Source: JBOGED01 sp050743625 (lineage in GTDB: Bacteria > Actinomycetota > Nitriliruptoria > Euzebyales > Egibacteraceae). Taken from it: a stretch of 10,108 nt of DNA. Positions within the stretch are counted from its first letter, which is position 1. Each line of letters opens with the position of its first letter. The notes below the pieces were generated by a model. The model made no database searches. It was not told the origin of the DNA and saw nothing but the letters and a program-made list of their open reading frames with translations. Positions 1-5,805 of the stretch are shown in pieces. A program made the position numbers and the translations under genes. The DNA lies in NCBI GenBank assembly GCA_050743625.1, contig JBOGED010000483.1, positions 1 through 10,108 of the forward strand. The letters run 5' to 3'.

Positions 1-4
1 CGTG

Positions 5-56
5 TTCCCGAACAGGGATTTCGGGGCACATACGCCCCCAAATCCCTGTTCGGGGA
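5..56. repeat. Long imperfect palindrome (hairpin) at the left edge
   Basis: Positions 7-21 (CCCGAACAGGGATTT) are perfectly complementary to 40-54. After one C/C mismatch (22/39) pairing continues through 23-27 with 34-38, leaving a 6-nt loop (28-33). A T-A and a T-G pair extend the outside to 5 and 56. No T-run follows on either strand, so this is not a textbook intrinsic terminator. It lies downstream of the stop codon of the minus-strand TetR gene and could end that transcript, or be a dispersed palindromic repeat. The stretch 57-167 between it and the TetR stop shows no gene or other recognisable signal. Confidence 0.7.
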
Positions 57-167
57 GGGCCAACATGCACCACGCCAGACCACCCCGCACGCTACCGGAC
101 GCGTACCGATGCGCGTCCCCCCACGGCGCCGCATTTGTCCAGCCAACCCGATGCGCGGAAGACGGGG

Positions 168-776
168 CTAGCGGTCCGTCGGGTGGAAGAGGTGACCGGT
201 TGCCGCGCGGGCGGCGGCTTCGGGGTCGTCCCCGAGCTCTGGTGGGAGGACGCCGTTGATCCACAGGGTGGCGAGGCCGTGCACGAGGGACCACGCGGCC
301 ACCGCCGCGGTGAGCGTGTCGAACGTGTCGGACGTGTCGGACTGAGCGAGCCCAGGTACGGTCCCGACCCGCCCGTAGAGCACCGCGGCCGCGGCTGCGA
401 GCGCGGCCGCCAGGTCCGGGTCGCCAGGGGTATAGAGATCGGGGCGGAACATCACGTCGAAGTAGGCGCGGTAAGTGATCCCAAAGCGCACGTAGGCGAC
501 GCCCACCTCACGGAAGCTGCCGGTGGCGTCGAACACCTCACGCAGCTCGGCGGCGAGCAGCCGATAGCCCTCCGCCGCCACGGCGGTGAGCAGGCCTGTC
601 TTGTCCCCGAAATGGTGTGCCGGCGCGGCGTGCGAGACCCCCACGCGGCGAGCGAGCTCGCGCAGGCTGACCGCCCGCGGGCCTACCTGGCCGATCGCCT
701 CCACCGCCGCCGCGAGCAACGCACGGCGGAGGTCGCCGTGGTGATACGGGCGGTCAGCGGCGCGTGCCTCGGTCAC
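168..776 (-). CDS. TetR/AcrR-family transcriptional repressor (WHG-type C-terminal domain)
   Basis: A 202-residue DNA-binding regulator of the usual TetR length. The N-terminal domain opens with the YHHGDLRRALL segment (11-21) seen in many family members, followed by a helix-turn-helix around residues 37-57 (SLRELARRVGVSHAAPAHHF) and the conserved DK-LL turn (59-63). The C-terminal ligand/dimer domain carries the signature WSLVHGLATLW (162-172), typical of the WHG subgroup. The start is GTG at 774-776; no Shine-Dalgarno precedes it, but a -10-like TAGGTT ends 6 nt upstream, suggesting a leaderless mRNA. It is divergent from the membrane protein gene at 866, and two palindromes in the spacer make self-regulation and control of that gene likely. 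Residues 147-154 (DTSDTFDT) come from a 9-bp tandem repeat. Family assignment is firm; the ligand is unknown. Confidence 0.93.
   Translation of the reverse strand: MTEARAADRPYHHGDLRRALLAAAVEAIGQVGPRAVSLRELARRVGVSHAAPAHHFGDKTGLLTAVAAEGYRLLAAELREVFDATGSFREVGVAYVRFGITYRAYFDVMFRPDLYTPGDPDLAAALAAAAAVLYGRVGTVPGLAQSDTSDTFDTLTAAVAAWSLVHGLATLWINGVLPPELGDDPEAAARAATGHLFHPTDR
316..342. repeat. Three tandem 9-bp repeats inside the TetR gene
   Basis: Units GTGTCGAAC (316-324), GTGTCGGAC (325-333) and GTGTCGGAC (334-342) lie head to tail. The 9-bp unit keeps the reading frame and encodes the (S/F)DT triplets of residues about 146-154, probably in a loop between helices of the ligand domain. Copy-number change here would add or remove three residues without breaking the gene. 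Confidence 0.8.
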
Positions 777-782
777 TGACGT

Positions 783-811
783 AACCTAACCCGCAAACTT
801 GTCGTTGACAA
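783..811 (-). promoter_or_regulatory. Probable leaderless promoter of the TetR gene
   Basis: On the minus strand TTGTCA (806-811, one change from the -35 consensus) is followed after 17 nt by TAGGTT (783-788), which fits the loose actinobacterial -10 form TAnnnT. The GTG start codon begins 6 nt beyond the -10, where transcription would be expected to start, so the mRNA probably has no 5' leader. This agrees with the absence of a ribosome-binding site. The -35 lies inside the first palindromic operator. Inferred from sequence only. Confidence 0.45.
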
Positions 812-812
812 G
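798..812. promoter_or_regulatory. Palindromic operator 1 for the TetR protein
   Basis: CTTGTC-GTT-GACAAG is a perfect 6-bp inverted repeat with a 3-bp spacer, placed between the divergent TetR and membrane-protein genes. It covers the TTGACA -35 of the rightward promoter (805-810) and the TTGTCA -35 of the leftward one (806-811), so a protein bound here would block both. TetR-family operators are usually palindromes of 15 bp or more next to the regulator gene. Confidence 0.6.
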
Positions 813-834
813 ATGTGCCTCCGAAGCCTATCTT
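805..834 (+). promoter_or_regulatory. Promoter of the membrane protein gene
   Basis: TTGACA (805-810) matches the -35 consensus exactly. After 18 nt comes TATCTT (829-834), a fair -10. Transcription would begin near 841, giving a leader of about 25 nt that carries GAGG at 856-859, six nt before the ATG at 866. The promoter elements are sandwiched between two palindromic operators. Confidence 0.6.
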
Positions 835-846
835 GCCAATGTCAAG
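832..846. promoter_or_regulatory. Palindromic operator 2 for the TetR protein
   Basis: CTTGCC-AAT-GTCAAG has the same arm length, spacer and sequence as operator 1, with one mismatch in the palindrome. The two centres are 34 bp apart, roughly three helical turns, so two dimers could sit on nearly the same face. It overlaps the end of the rightward -10 and the expected transcription start, and its right half also spells TTGACA on the minus strand (840-845). Confidence 0.5.
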
Positions 847-865
847 ACTATGTGCGAGGCGTGAG

Positions 866-1297
866 ATGAGCTCGTTGTCGCGCCGGCTCGCCGGCATCCT
901 GTTGATCGTCTTCCCCACCGTGATCTACGGTGGCGTGAGCCTCCTCGACCAGCTGGTGAACGAACCCGCCTACCAGCAAAACGCGCTGCGGCAGGACCTG
1001 TGGCGCGCCGGGCACGCACATGCGGGCGTGCTGTTGGTGCTCTCCCTGCTCGCCCTCCGCTATGTCGACGAGGCGAACCTCGGCAGCCGGGCCCGCGCGT
1101 TCGCTCGCCATGCCTTCCCGGTCAGCGCCATCCTGCTCCCGGCGGCCTTCTTCGGATCGATGCCGACGCCGAGCAGCGTCCAGCCGAACCCTTTGATCTG
1201 GCTCGCCCCCGCGGGCGCGGTAATCCTGGCGGCCGGGATGCTCACGTTGGGAATCGGCCTCGTGCGCGGCACTCGGACGGAGGGGCGCGTCCGTTAA
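866..1297 (+). CDS. Small four-helix membrane protein with a HAH motif, function unknown
   Basis: A 143-residue hydrophobic protein with four likely membrane helices at about residues 8-27, 49-66, 82-98 and 110-133. The segment RAGHAHAG (47-54) at the start of helix 2 puts two histidines (H50, H52) at the membrane edge, suggesting a metal, haem or proton site, though that is inference. I recall similar uncharacterised actinobacterial proteins with the RAGHAHAG motif but know no assigned function. ATG 866 is preferred over the in-frame upstream ATG at 815 because GAGG lies six nt before it and the predicted transcript starts near 841, downstream of 815. It is divergent from a TetR regulator, with paired operators over its promoter, so it is probably repressed until an effector is sensed. 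It converges on mfd. Confidence 0.8.
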   Translation: MSSLSRRLAGILLIVFPTVIYGGVSLLDQLVNEPAYQQNALRQDLWRAGHAHAGVLLVLSLLALRYVDEANLGSRARAFARHAFPVSAILLPAAFFGSMPTPSSVQPNPLIWLAPAGAVILAAGMLTLGIGLVRGTRTEGRVR

Positions 1298-1310
1298 CGC
1301 AGCTTTCCCT

Positions 1311-1338
1311 CGGATACGCAGGATTGTTGCGTCCTCCG
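1311..1338. repeat. Imperfect hairpin in the convergent gap
   Basis: CGGA(1311-1314)-T-ACGCA(1316-1320) pairs with TGCGT(1328-1332)-CC-TCCG(1335-1338), giving nine base pairs with a small internal loop and a 7-nt loop. It lies 13 nt after the TAA of the membrane protein gene, so it could help end that transcript, although no T-run follows. It contains GCAGGATT at 1318-1325, which recurs at 1361-1368 in the next hairpin. Confidence 0.45.
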
Positions 1339-1359
1339 CCCGGCGCGCTGGTTTTGACT

Positions 1360-1393
1360 TGCAGGATTCCTTCGTATGCGAAGGAATCCTGCA
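1360..1393. terminator. Perfect 15-bp hairpin between convergent genes
   Basis: TGCAGGATTCCTTCG (1360-1374) is fully complementary to 1379-1393, with a 4-nt loop TATG. It sits between the plus-strand membrane gene (stop 1297) and the minus-strand mfd gene (stop 1402), eight nt beyond the mfd stop, the expected place for a bidirectional terminator. Neither side has a clear T-run, which is common for actinobacterial stem-only terminators. It could equally be a REP-like palindrome. Confidence 0.6.
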
Positions 1394-1401
1394 GTGTGAC
1401 C

Positions 1402-4400
1402 CTACCTCGCTGGGGTAGGACGCCGGGGGGAGAGGATCGCGCCGAGGCGTTGGGCGGTGAAGCCGACCAGGTCGCCGGTGCGCGGCAGGCGGAGCTCCAG
1501 CGCGGACGCCGCGGGGTTGTAGATGGCCGTCGGGTCGGTACGCCGCAGGCGCACCTCCTGCCAATCCGCGAGCGTGACCGGTGTGACGCGGACGGTCCGG
1601 CGAGGGGTGGTGGTGATCTCGCTGATCCCCCAGCGCCTCGCGGCGGCCCGCAACGCGGCGACGGCGAGGAGATGGTCGGCTGGCTCCGGCAGGGGGCCAT
1701 ACCTGTCGGCCAGCTCCTCCCTCACCGCTTTCACGCCCTTGCCGTCGCGCACGGCGGCGACCTTGCGGTATGCCTCCAAGCGGAGCGCCTCGTCGGCGAT
1801 CCAATCGGCGGGGATATGCGCGTCGACCGGCAGGTCGATCGTGATCTCTCGCTCGGGCTCGGGCGGCTTGCCCTCACGCAGCTCAGTCACGGCCTCGGCC
1901 ATCAGCTGCGCGTAGGCGTCGAACCCCACCGCCGCCACGTGGCCGGACTGGTCCCCACCCAGCAGGTTGCCGGCGCCACGGATCTCAAGGTCCCTCAGCG
2001 CGATCGAGAGCCCGGAGCCGAGGCTCGTGAGCGTGGCGATCGTCTCCAGCCGCTTGTAGGCCTCCTCCGTCATGGACTGATACTCGGGATAGAAGAGGTA
2101 CGCGTACCCACGGTCCTGCGCGCGCCCCACGCGCCCGCGCAGCTGGTAGAGCTGGGCGAGGCCGAGGAGGTCGGCGCGCTCGACCACGAGCGTGTTCGCG
2201 TTCGGGATGTCCAAGCCCGACTCGATGATCGTCGTGCAGACGAGCACGTCGAAGTCGCGCTGCCAGAACGCGATCATCACCTGTTCCAGCTGCGCCTCCG
2301 CCATCTGCCCGTGCGCGATCCGCACCCGGGCCCCAGGCGCGAGCTCTTGCACGCGCGCCGCCGCCTGGTCGATCGTCGCGATCTGGTTGTGGACCCAGAA
2401 CACCTGGCCCTCGCGGAGCAGCTCACGCCGGACCGCCAGGGCGGCGAGCCGCTCGTCGAACGCCCCGACGTGCGTGACGACCGGCTGGCGGTCCTCAGGT
2501 GGGGTGTCGATGGTCGACATGTCACGGATGCCGGCGATCGCCATCTCCATCGTCCGCGGGATCGGGGTCGCCGTCATCGTGAGCACGTCCACCTCGGCGC
2601 GGAGCTGCTTGATGCGCTCCTTGTGGGCGACGCCGAAGCGCTGCTCCTCGTCGACGACGAGCAGCCCGAGGTCTTTGAAGTCCACGTCGGTGCTGAGGAG
2701 CCGGTGCGTGCCGATCACGATGTCCGCCGTGCCGCCCGCGACCCCGTCAAGGATCGCCCGCTGCTCCGCCGGGCCCGCGAAGCGGCTGAGCACCCTCACG
2801 TCGACCGGGAATCCGGCGAAGCGCTCTGAGAACGTCTCCCCGTGCTGTTGCGCGAGCAGCGTGGTAGGCACCAGGACCGCGACCTGCTTGCCGTCGAACA
2901 CGGCCTTCGCCGCGGCCCGGACCGCGATCTCGGTCTTGCCGAACCCGACGTCACCGCAGATCAGCCGGTCCATCGGCAGCGGCGTTTCCATGTCCTGCTT
3001 GACCTCGTCGATCGCGGCGACCTGATCAGAGGTCTCGGTATGCGGGAACGCGTCCTCCAGCTCGCGTTGCCACGCCGTGTCGGGGCTGAACGCGTGACCG
3101 ACCGCGTGCATCCGAGCCGAGTACAGGCGAATCAGCTCGGCCGCCATCTCGCGGACCGCCTTGCGTACCCGGCCCTTCGCCCGCTCCCAGTCATTCCCGC
3201 CGAGCCGCATTACCCGCGGCTGCTCGCCACCCACGTACTTCGCGATCGCGTCGACCTGGTCGCTCGGGACGTAGAGCCGGTCTTCGCCGGCATACTCAAG
3301 GACGACGTAGTCCCTGGTCATCGTGCCCGTCGCCTGGCCGGTCACCGCACTGGCGGGACCCCGCAGCTCCCTCGTCACGATGCCGAGGTACCTGCCGACC
3401 CCATGAACACGATGGACGACGGGGTCGCCAGGCGACAGATCTAGGACGGTCTCGCCTGCCGCTCTCCTGCTTGGGAGCCGGCGGGCGGCCCGGCTCCGGC
3501 GTGGGCCGAACAGGTCCCACTCGCCGAGCACCGCGAGGCCGAGCTGGGGCGCGTGGAAGCCCTCTGTAAGGCTGGACTCCACGATGACGATCGCGTCGCG
3601 CAGCGTGGCCCGCTCTCGGACGGGAGCGGCGACATCCTCCTGCCGCAGCACCTCCGCAAGCCGCAGGGCCGGTCCATGGCCCGCCGTGGTCAAGGTGACG
3701 GTGTGGCCCTCGCCCGCCAGGCGGCGGACGTGCATGCTCGCCGCCGCGACATCGCCCCGGAACGTGTCCCAGCCGAGGCCGGGAACGCTGGCCGCGCCCG
3801 GATCGCTCGCGAAGGCGTCGAGCCGCCAGACGCCGCCGCGTGCCCGCTGCTCGACCGCGTCCCAGTCAGCGAAACCCGCCTCTTGGCCAAGATCACTGCC
3901 CCATCCCGCGACGAGGAGCTCCTCCGCCTGCTTCTTGAGGTCGGCAGCCCGATCCGCGACGAGGACGGGGTCGAGGACCGCCATGCCCGCCTCAGGCGGG
4001 AAGAAGTCTGGGAGAAACGCCGGCGTCGGGTGCAGCGTAGTGACGAGCGCCTCGGCACCCTCGAACACGACGCCGTCCGCCAACAGCCGCAACTGGTCGG
4101 CCAGGGCCGGCACGTGCTTCGCGAGCATCCGGGCGGTGCCCGCGGTCTCGGCGTCGAGGACAAGCTCCCTGGCCGCGTCGACCAGGACCGACTCGACCGA
4201 TTCGAGGCTGCGCTGGTCGGCGGCCGCGAACGTGCGAAGCGAGTCGACGTCGTCGCCCCAGAACTCGACCCGCACCGGATGGTCGGCGGCCGACGGGAAC
4301 ACGTCGACGAGCCCCCCGCGCACGGCGAACTCACCCCGCCGCTCGACGAGCGTGCTGCGCGTGTACCCCAGCGCGGCAAGCTCGGTGACGAGGCCGTCAA

Positions 4401-4833
4401 GGCCGCCCGCGTAACCGGAGCTAAGGCGGACCGGCTCGCGTTCGGCCAAGCGAGGGTCCATCGGTTGTAGCAGCGCGCGCACCGGCGCGACCACCGCATT
4501 CAGCTCACCCGCCCGCAACCGGTCCAACGCTCGCAGCCGCTCACCGACCGTCGATGCCTGTGGCGACAACCGCTCGTGCGGCAGCGTCTCCCACGGCGGG
4601 AACACCACGGTCCGGCCGAGGAACGCGTCGAGGTCCGCGGCGAGCGCCTCGGCCGCCCGCTCCGTCGGCGTCACCACCAGCAACGGCGACCGCGCCTCGG
4701 CGATCAACGCCAGCGCGTACGGCCGCATCGGCGGAGCCACCCGGACCGCGCCTGGCGCGGCGAGGTCCTCACGCAGGGAGTCCGGCGCGGCACCGAGCAG
4801 CGCGGCGAGCGGACCAGAGGAAACGGCAGACAT
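1402..4833 (-). CDS. mfd: Mfd, transcription-repair coupling factor
   Basis: A complete 1143-residue Mfd, close to the usual 1150. It is a cytosolic ATP-driven translocase that pushes stalled RNA polymerase off DNA and recruits UvrA. Order of domains: UvrB-like N-terminal part (about 1-330), variable part ending in a basic linker (444-457), RNA-polymerase-interacting CarD-like domain (about 465-540, LSPGDPVVHRVHGVGRYLG), helicase core, then C-terminal TRCF domain (about 990-1110). Helicase motifs are intact: Walker A GDVGFGKTE (627-635), Walker B VVDEEQRFG (726-734), TATPIPRT (754-761), TTIIESGLDIPN (867-878), QLRGRVGR (897-904) and the Mfd/RecG-like GAGNLLGG (953-960). ATG 4833 is the natural start; only a weak GGGA precedes it. 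It is co-directional with the mazEF pair, 95 bp downstream of mazF, so read-through is possible. Confidence 0.97.
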   Translation of the reverse strand: MSAVSSGPLAALLGAAPDSLREDLAAPGAVRVAPPMRPYALALIAEARSPLLVVTPTERAAEALAADLDAFLGRTVVFPPWETLPHERLSPQASTVGERLRALDRLRAGELNAVVAPVRALLQPMDPRLAEREPVRLSSGYAGGLDGLVTELAALGYTRSTLVERRGEFAVRGGLVDVFPSAADHPVRVEFWGDDVDSLRTFAAADQRSLESVESVLVDAARELVLDAETAGTARMLAKHVPALADQLRLLADGVVFEGAEALVTTLHPTPAFLPDFFPPEAGMAVLDPVLVADRAADLKKQAEELLVAGWGSDLGQEAGFADWDAVEQRARGGVWRLDAFASDPGAASVPGLGWDTFRGDVAAASMHVRRLAGEGHTVTLTTAGHGPALRLAEVLRQEDVAAPVRERATLRDAIVIVESSLTEGFHAPQLGLAVLGEWDLFGPRRSRAARRLPSRRAAGETVLDLSPGDPVVHRVHGVGRYLGIVTRELRGPASAVTGQATGTMTRDYVVLEYAGEDRLYVPSDQVDAIAKYVGGEQPRVMRLGGNDWERAKGRVRKAVREMAAELIRLYSARMHAVGHAFSPDTAWQRELEDAFPHTETSDQVAAIDEVKQDMETPLPMDRLICGDVGFGKTEIAVRAAAKAVFDGKQVAVLVPTTLLAQQHGETFSERFAGFPVDVRVLSRFAGPAEQRAILDGVAGGTADIVIGTHRLLSTDVDFKDLGLLVVDEEQRFGVAHKERIKQLRAEVDVLTMTATPIPRTMEMAIAGIRDMSTIDTPPEDRQPVVTHVGAFDERLAALAVRRELLREGQVFWVHNQIATIDQAAARVQELAPGARVRIAHGQMAEAQLEQVMIAFWQRDFDVLVCTTIIESGLDIPNANTLVVERADLLGLAQLYQLRGRVGRAQDRGYAYLFYPEYQSMTEEAYKRLETIATLTSLGSGLSIALRDLEIRGAGNLLGGDQSGHVAAVGFDAYAQLMAEAVTELREGKPPEPEREITIDLPVDAHIPADWIADEALRLEAYRKVAAVRDGKGVKAVREELADRYGPLPEPADHLLAVAALRAAARRWGISEITTTPRRTVRVTPVTLADWQEVRLRRTDPTAIYNPAASALELRLPRTGDLVGFTAQRLGAILSPRRPTPAR

Positions 4834-4894
4834 GGGGTCCCATCGTCGCGTGGCACAGGGGATTCGGCAAAGCCAGACCCAGCATTGCGTAGGG

Positions 4895-4920
4895 CCTTGA
4901 TGAGGTATGCAGGATCAAGG
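4895..4920 (-). terminator. Weak hairpin after the mazF stop, before mfd
   Basis: CCTTGAT (4895-4901) pairs perfectly with ATCAAGG (4914-4920) around a 12-nt loop, just past the mazF TGA (4929) and 62 bp before the mfd ATG. There is no T-run. It may reduce read-through from mazEF into mfd or be a regulatory element of the mfd leader. The loop and right arm contain TATGCAGGAT (4906-4915), similar to TACGCAGGAT at 1315-1324. I could not identify a convincing mfd promoter in 4834-4928. Confidence 0.3.
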
Positions 4921-4928
4921 GCTATGGC

Positions 4929-5240
4929 TCAGCAGCCGGCGGCGAACCGGTACGCCAGACATACCTGCTCGAGGTGACCGTCACCGAGACGAGCGATCAC
5001 TTCATGCAGCCGATCTCTGCGCAGCGTGAAGAGGTTATCGAAGTTCGCGGCGCATGGATGTGGCAGCCCGTCATCCGGGCCCAGCGCAACTTCGGTTGGG
5101 ATACCGCGGACCGTCGAGGTGACCGGGGCGACAAGTACAGAGTGCAGCCGTTCGATGAATCGCTCCCGAGTGAGCACGAGCACAGGGCGGACCTTGTCGC
5201 CGGGAACGTCTGCCCACCACACCTCCCCACGACGCGGCAT
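4929..5240 (-). CDS. mazF: MazF/PemK-family mRNA interferase (toxin)
   Basis: A 103-residue protein of the normal size for MazF endoribonucleases, which cleave single-stranded RNA at short specific sites and stop growth unless bound by the antitoxin. It opens with the family's MPRRGEVWWADV strand, then KVRPVLVL (16-23), VLVAPVTST (35-43) and IPTEV (47-51). By comparison with B. subtilis MazF, R18 and T41 correspond to the catalytic Arg25 and Thr48, so it is probably active. ATG 5240 is preferred over the upstream in-frame GTG at 5267 because the protein then starts at the conserved strand and GGTGAG lies about 7 nt upstream. The start is 8 nt after the antitoxin stop, so the two are translated together. 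The cleavage sequence cannot be read from the protein. Confidence 0.9.
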   Translation of the reverse strand: MPRRGEVWWADVPGDKVRPVLVLTRERFIERLHSVLVAPVTSTVRGIPTEVALGPDDGLPHPCAANFDNLFTLRRDRLHEVIARLGDGHLEQVCLAYRFAAGC

Positions 5241-5248
5241 TGCGCCGC

Positions 5249-5479
5249 TCACCGCTCTGGTTCCCACGGGACCGCGCTCAGATCGACCGGCACTTCGCCG
5301 GGCAGATCATCCGGGGGCTGCTGCTGATAGCCGGCGAGCCAACGGCGCTCGAGCTCACGCTCGACCAACGCCTCCAGACCTTGTTCGATGAGATCCGATA
5401 GGTTGCTATTGCCAGTCACCTCCTGAGCGCGGCGGATCCCTTCGGGAGACACGGTCGCTGAGATCTTTCTTTTCGCCAT
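5249..5479 (-). CDS. mazE: MazE-type ribbon-helix-helix antitoxin
   Basis: A 76-residue protein with the ribbon-helix-helix layout of type II antitoxins: a basic N-terminal strand KRKISATVSPE (3-13), a helix around 14-22, the turn GNSNLSD (23-29) and a long helix to about residue 45. The C-terminal tail, DLPGEVPVDLSAVPWE (58-73), is acidic and proline-rich, as expected for the segment that wraps and inhibits the MazF dimer; similar tails occur in mycobacterial MazE proteins. ATG 5479 is chosen because it begins the folded domain; ATG 5488 (three residues more) is equally possible, and neither has a strong ribosome-binding site. It is immediately upstream of mazF. The family usually represses its own promoter, here expected within 5489-5601. 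Confidence 0.85.
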   Translation of the reverse strand: MAKRKISATVSPEGIRRAQEVTGNSNLSDLIEQGLEALVERELERRWLAGYQQQPPDDLPGEVPVDLSAVPWEPER

Positions 5480-5488
5480 ATGATTCAT

Positions 5489-5601
5489 GCTACCGCACGG
5501 ACGACAATTGATGCCACCCATGACGCTAATGGCCAGGAAACGGCATTTGGCCAGGGCAAACACAACCCGAACAGCAACGTTATTAGTGCTCAGAGCCTGA
5601 C
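5489..5601 (-). promoter_or_regulatory. AT-richer leader of the mazEF pair with repeated TGGCCAGG
   Basis: This gap between the 67-residue protein's stop and the antitoxin start is about 55% G+C by hand count, visibly lower than the flanking genes. It holds TGGCCAGG twice, at 5530-5537 and 5548-5555, 18 bp apart; the TGGCCA core is itself a palindrome. Two such sites are a reasonable candidate for the autorepression operator of the antitoxin. I could not assign a -35/-10 pair with confidence. Inference from position and repetition. Confidence 0.35.
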
Positions 5602-5805
5602 TTAGCGAGAGGCTTCCCAGCGGCGGCGTCGGGCCTGGGCCTCTTCGATCGAGGCGTTGCGGAAGACGCCGCGGGGCGCAGCCCAAGGGTGCAGCCAGTG
5701 GCACAGCGCGGAGAGGTCCACGGCGGCTCGGAAGCTGTCCCCACCGGGCGGTCCGGCCTCTGCGGGCGGCACATCCTCGATCGAGCGGAACTTCCTGACC
5801 GGCAT
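5602..5805 (-). CDS. 67-residue protein of unknown function, coupled to the nucleotidyltransferase
   Basis: Its ATG (5803-5805) shares one base with the TGA of the nucleotidyltransferase gene (TGATG), a sign of translational coupling and of a real gene. It begins with a basic strand MPVRKFRSIEDVP, has a central helix-like stretch FRAAVDLSALCHWLHP (25-40), and ends in a charged helix, SIEEAQARRRRWEASR (52-67). There is no signal peptide or membrane segment. I recall similar short proteins, with the MPVRKFRS start and SIEEA helix, beside small nucleotidyltransferase genes in other Actinomycetota, but I cannot name a family. The arrangement suggests a partner, possibly an antitoxin or specificity subunit, for the enzyme. 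Function is inferred from context only. Confidence 0.72.
   Translation of the reverse strand: MPVRKFRSIEDVPPAEAGPPGGDSFRAAVDLSALCHWLHPWAAPRGVFRNASIEEAQARRRRWEASR

Noticed and set aside
815..865. Upstream ATG extending the membrane protein by 17 residues
   Set aside because: It lies inside the promoter region, upstream of the expected transcription start, and lacks a ribosome-binding site; ATG 866 has one.
1000..2829. 609-codon open frame on the plus strand
   Set aside because: It runs antisense through the complete, motif-rich mfd gene and the end of the membrane protein gene. Its translation is rich in R, H, D and G, with no domain, as expected of the antisense of high-GC coding DNA.
3553..4470. 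305-codon plus-strand open frame opposite the mfd N-terminal part
   Set aside because: Antisense shadow of mfd, low-complexity charged composition.
5480..5704. Long N-terminal extension of the antitoxin frame
   Set aside because: It overlaps the 67-residue protein gene and the non-coding leader; the ribbon-helix-helix domain starts at 5479.
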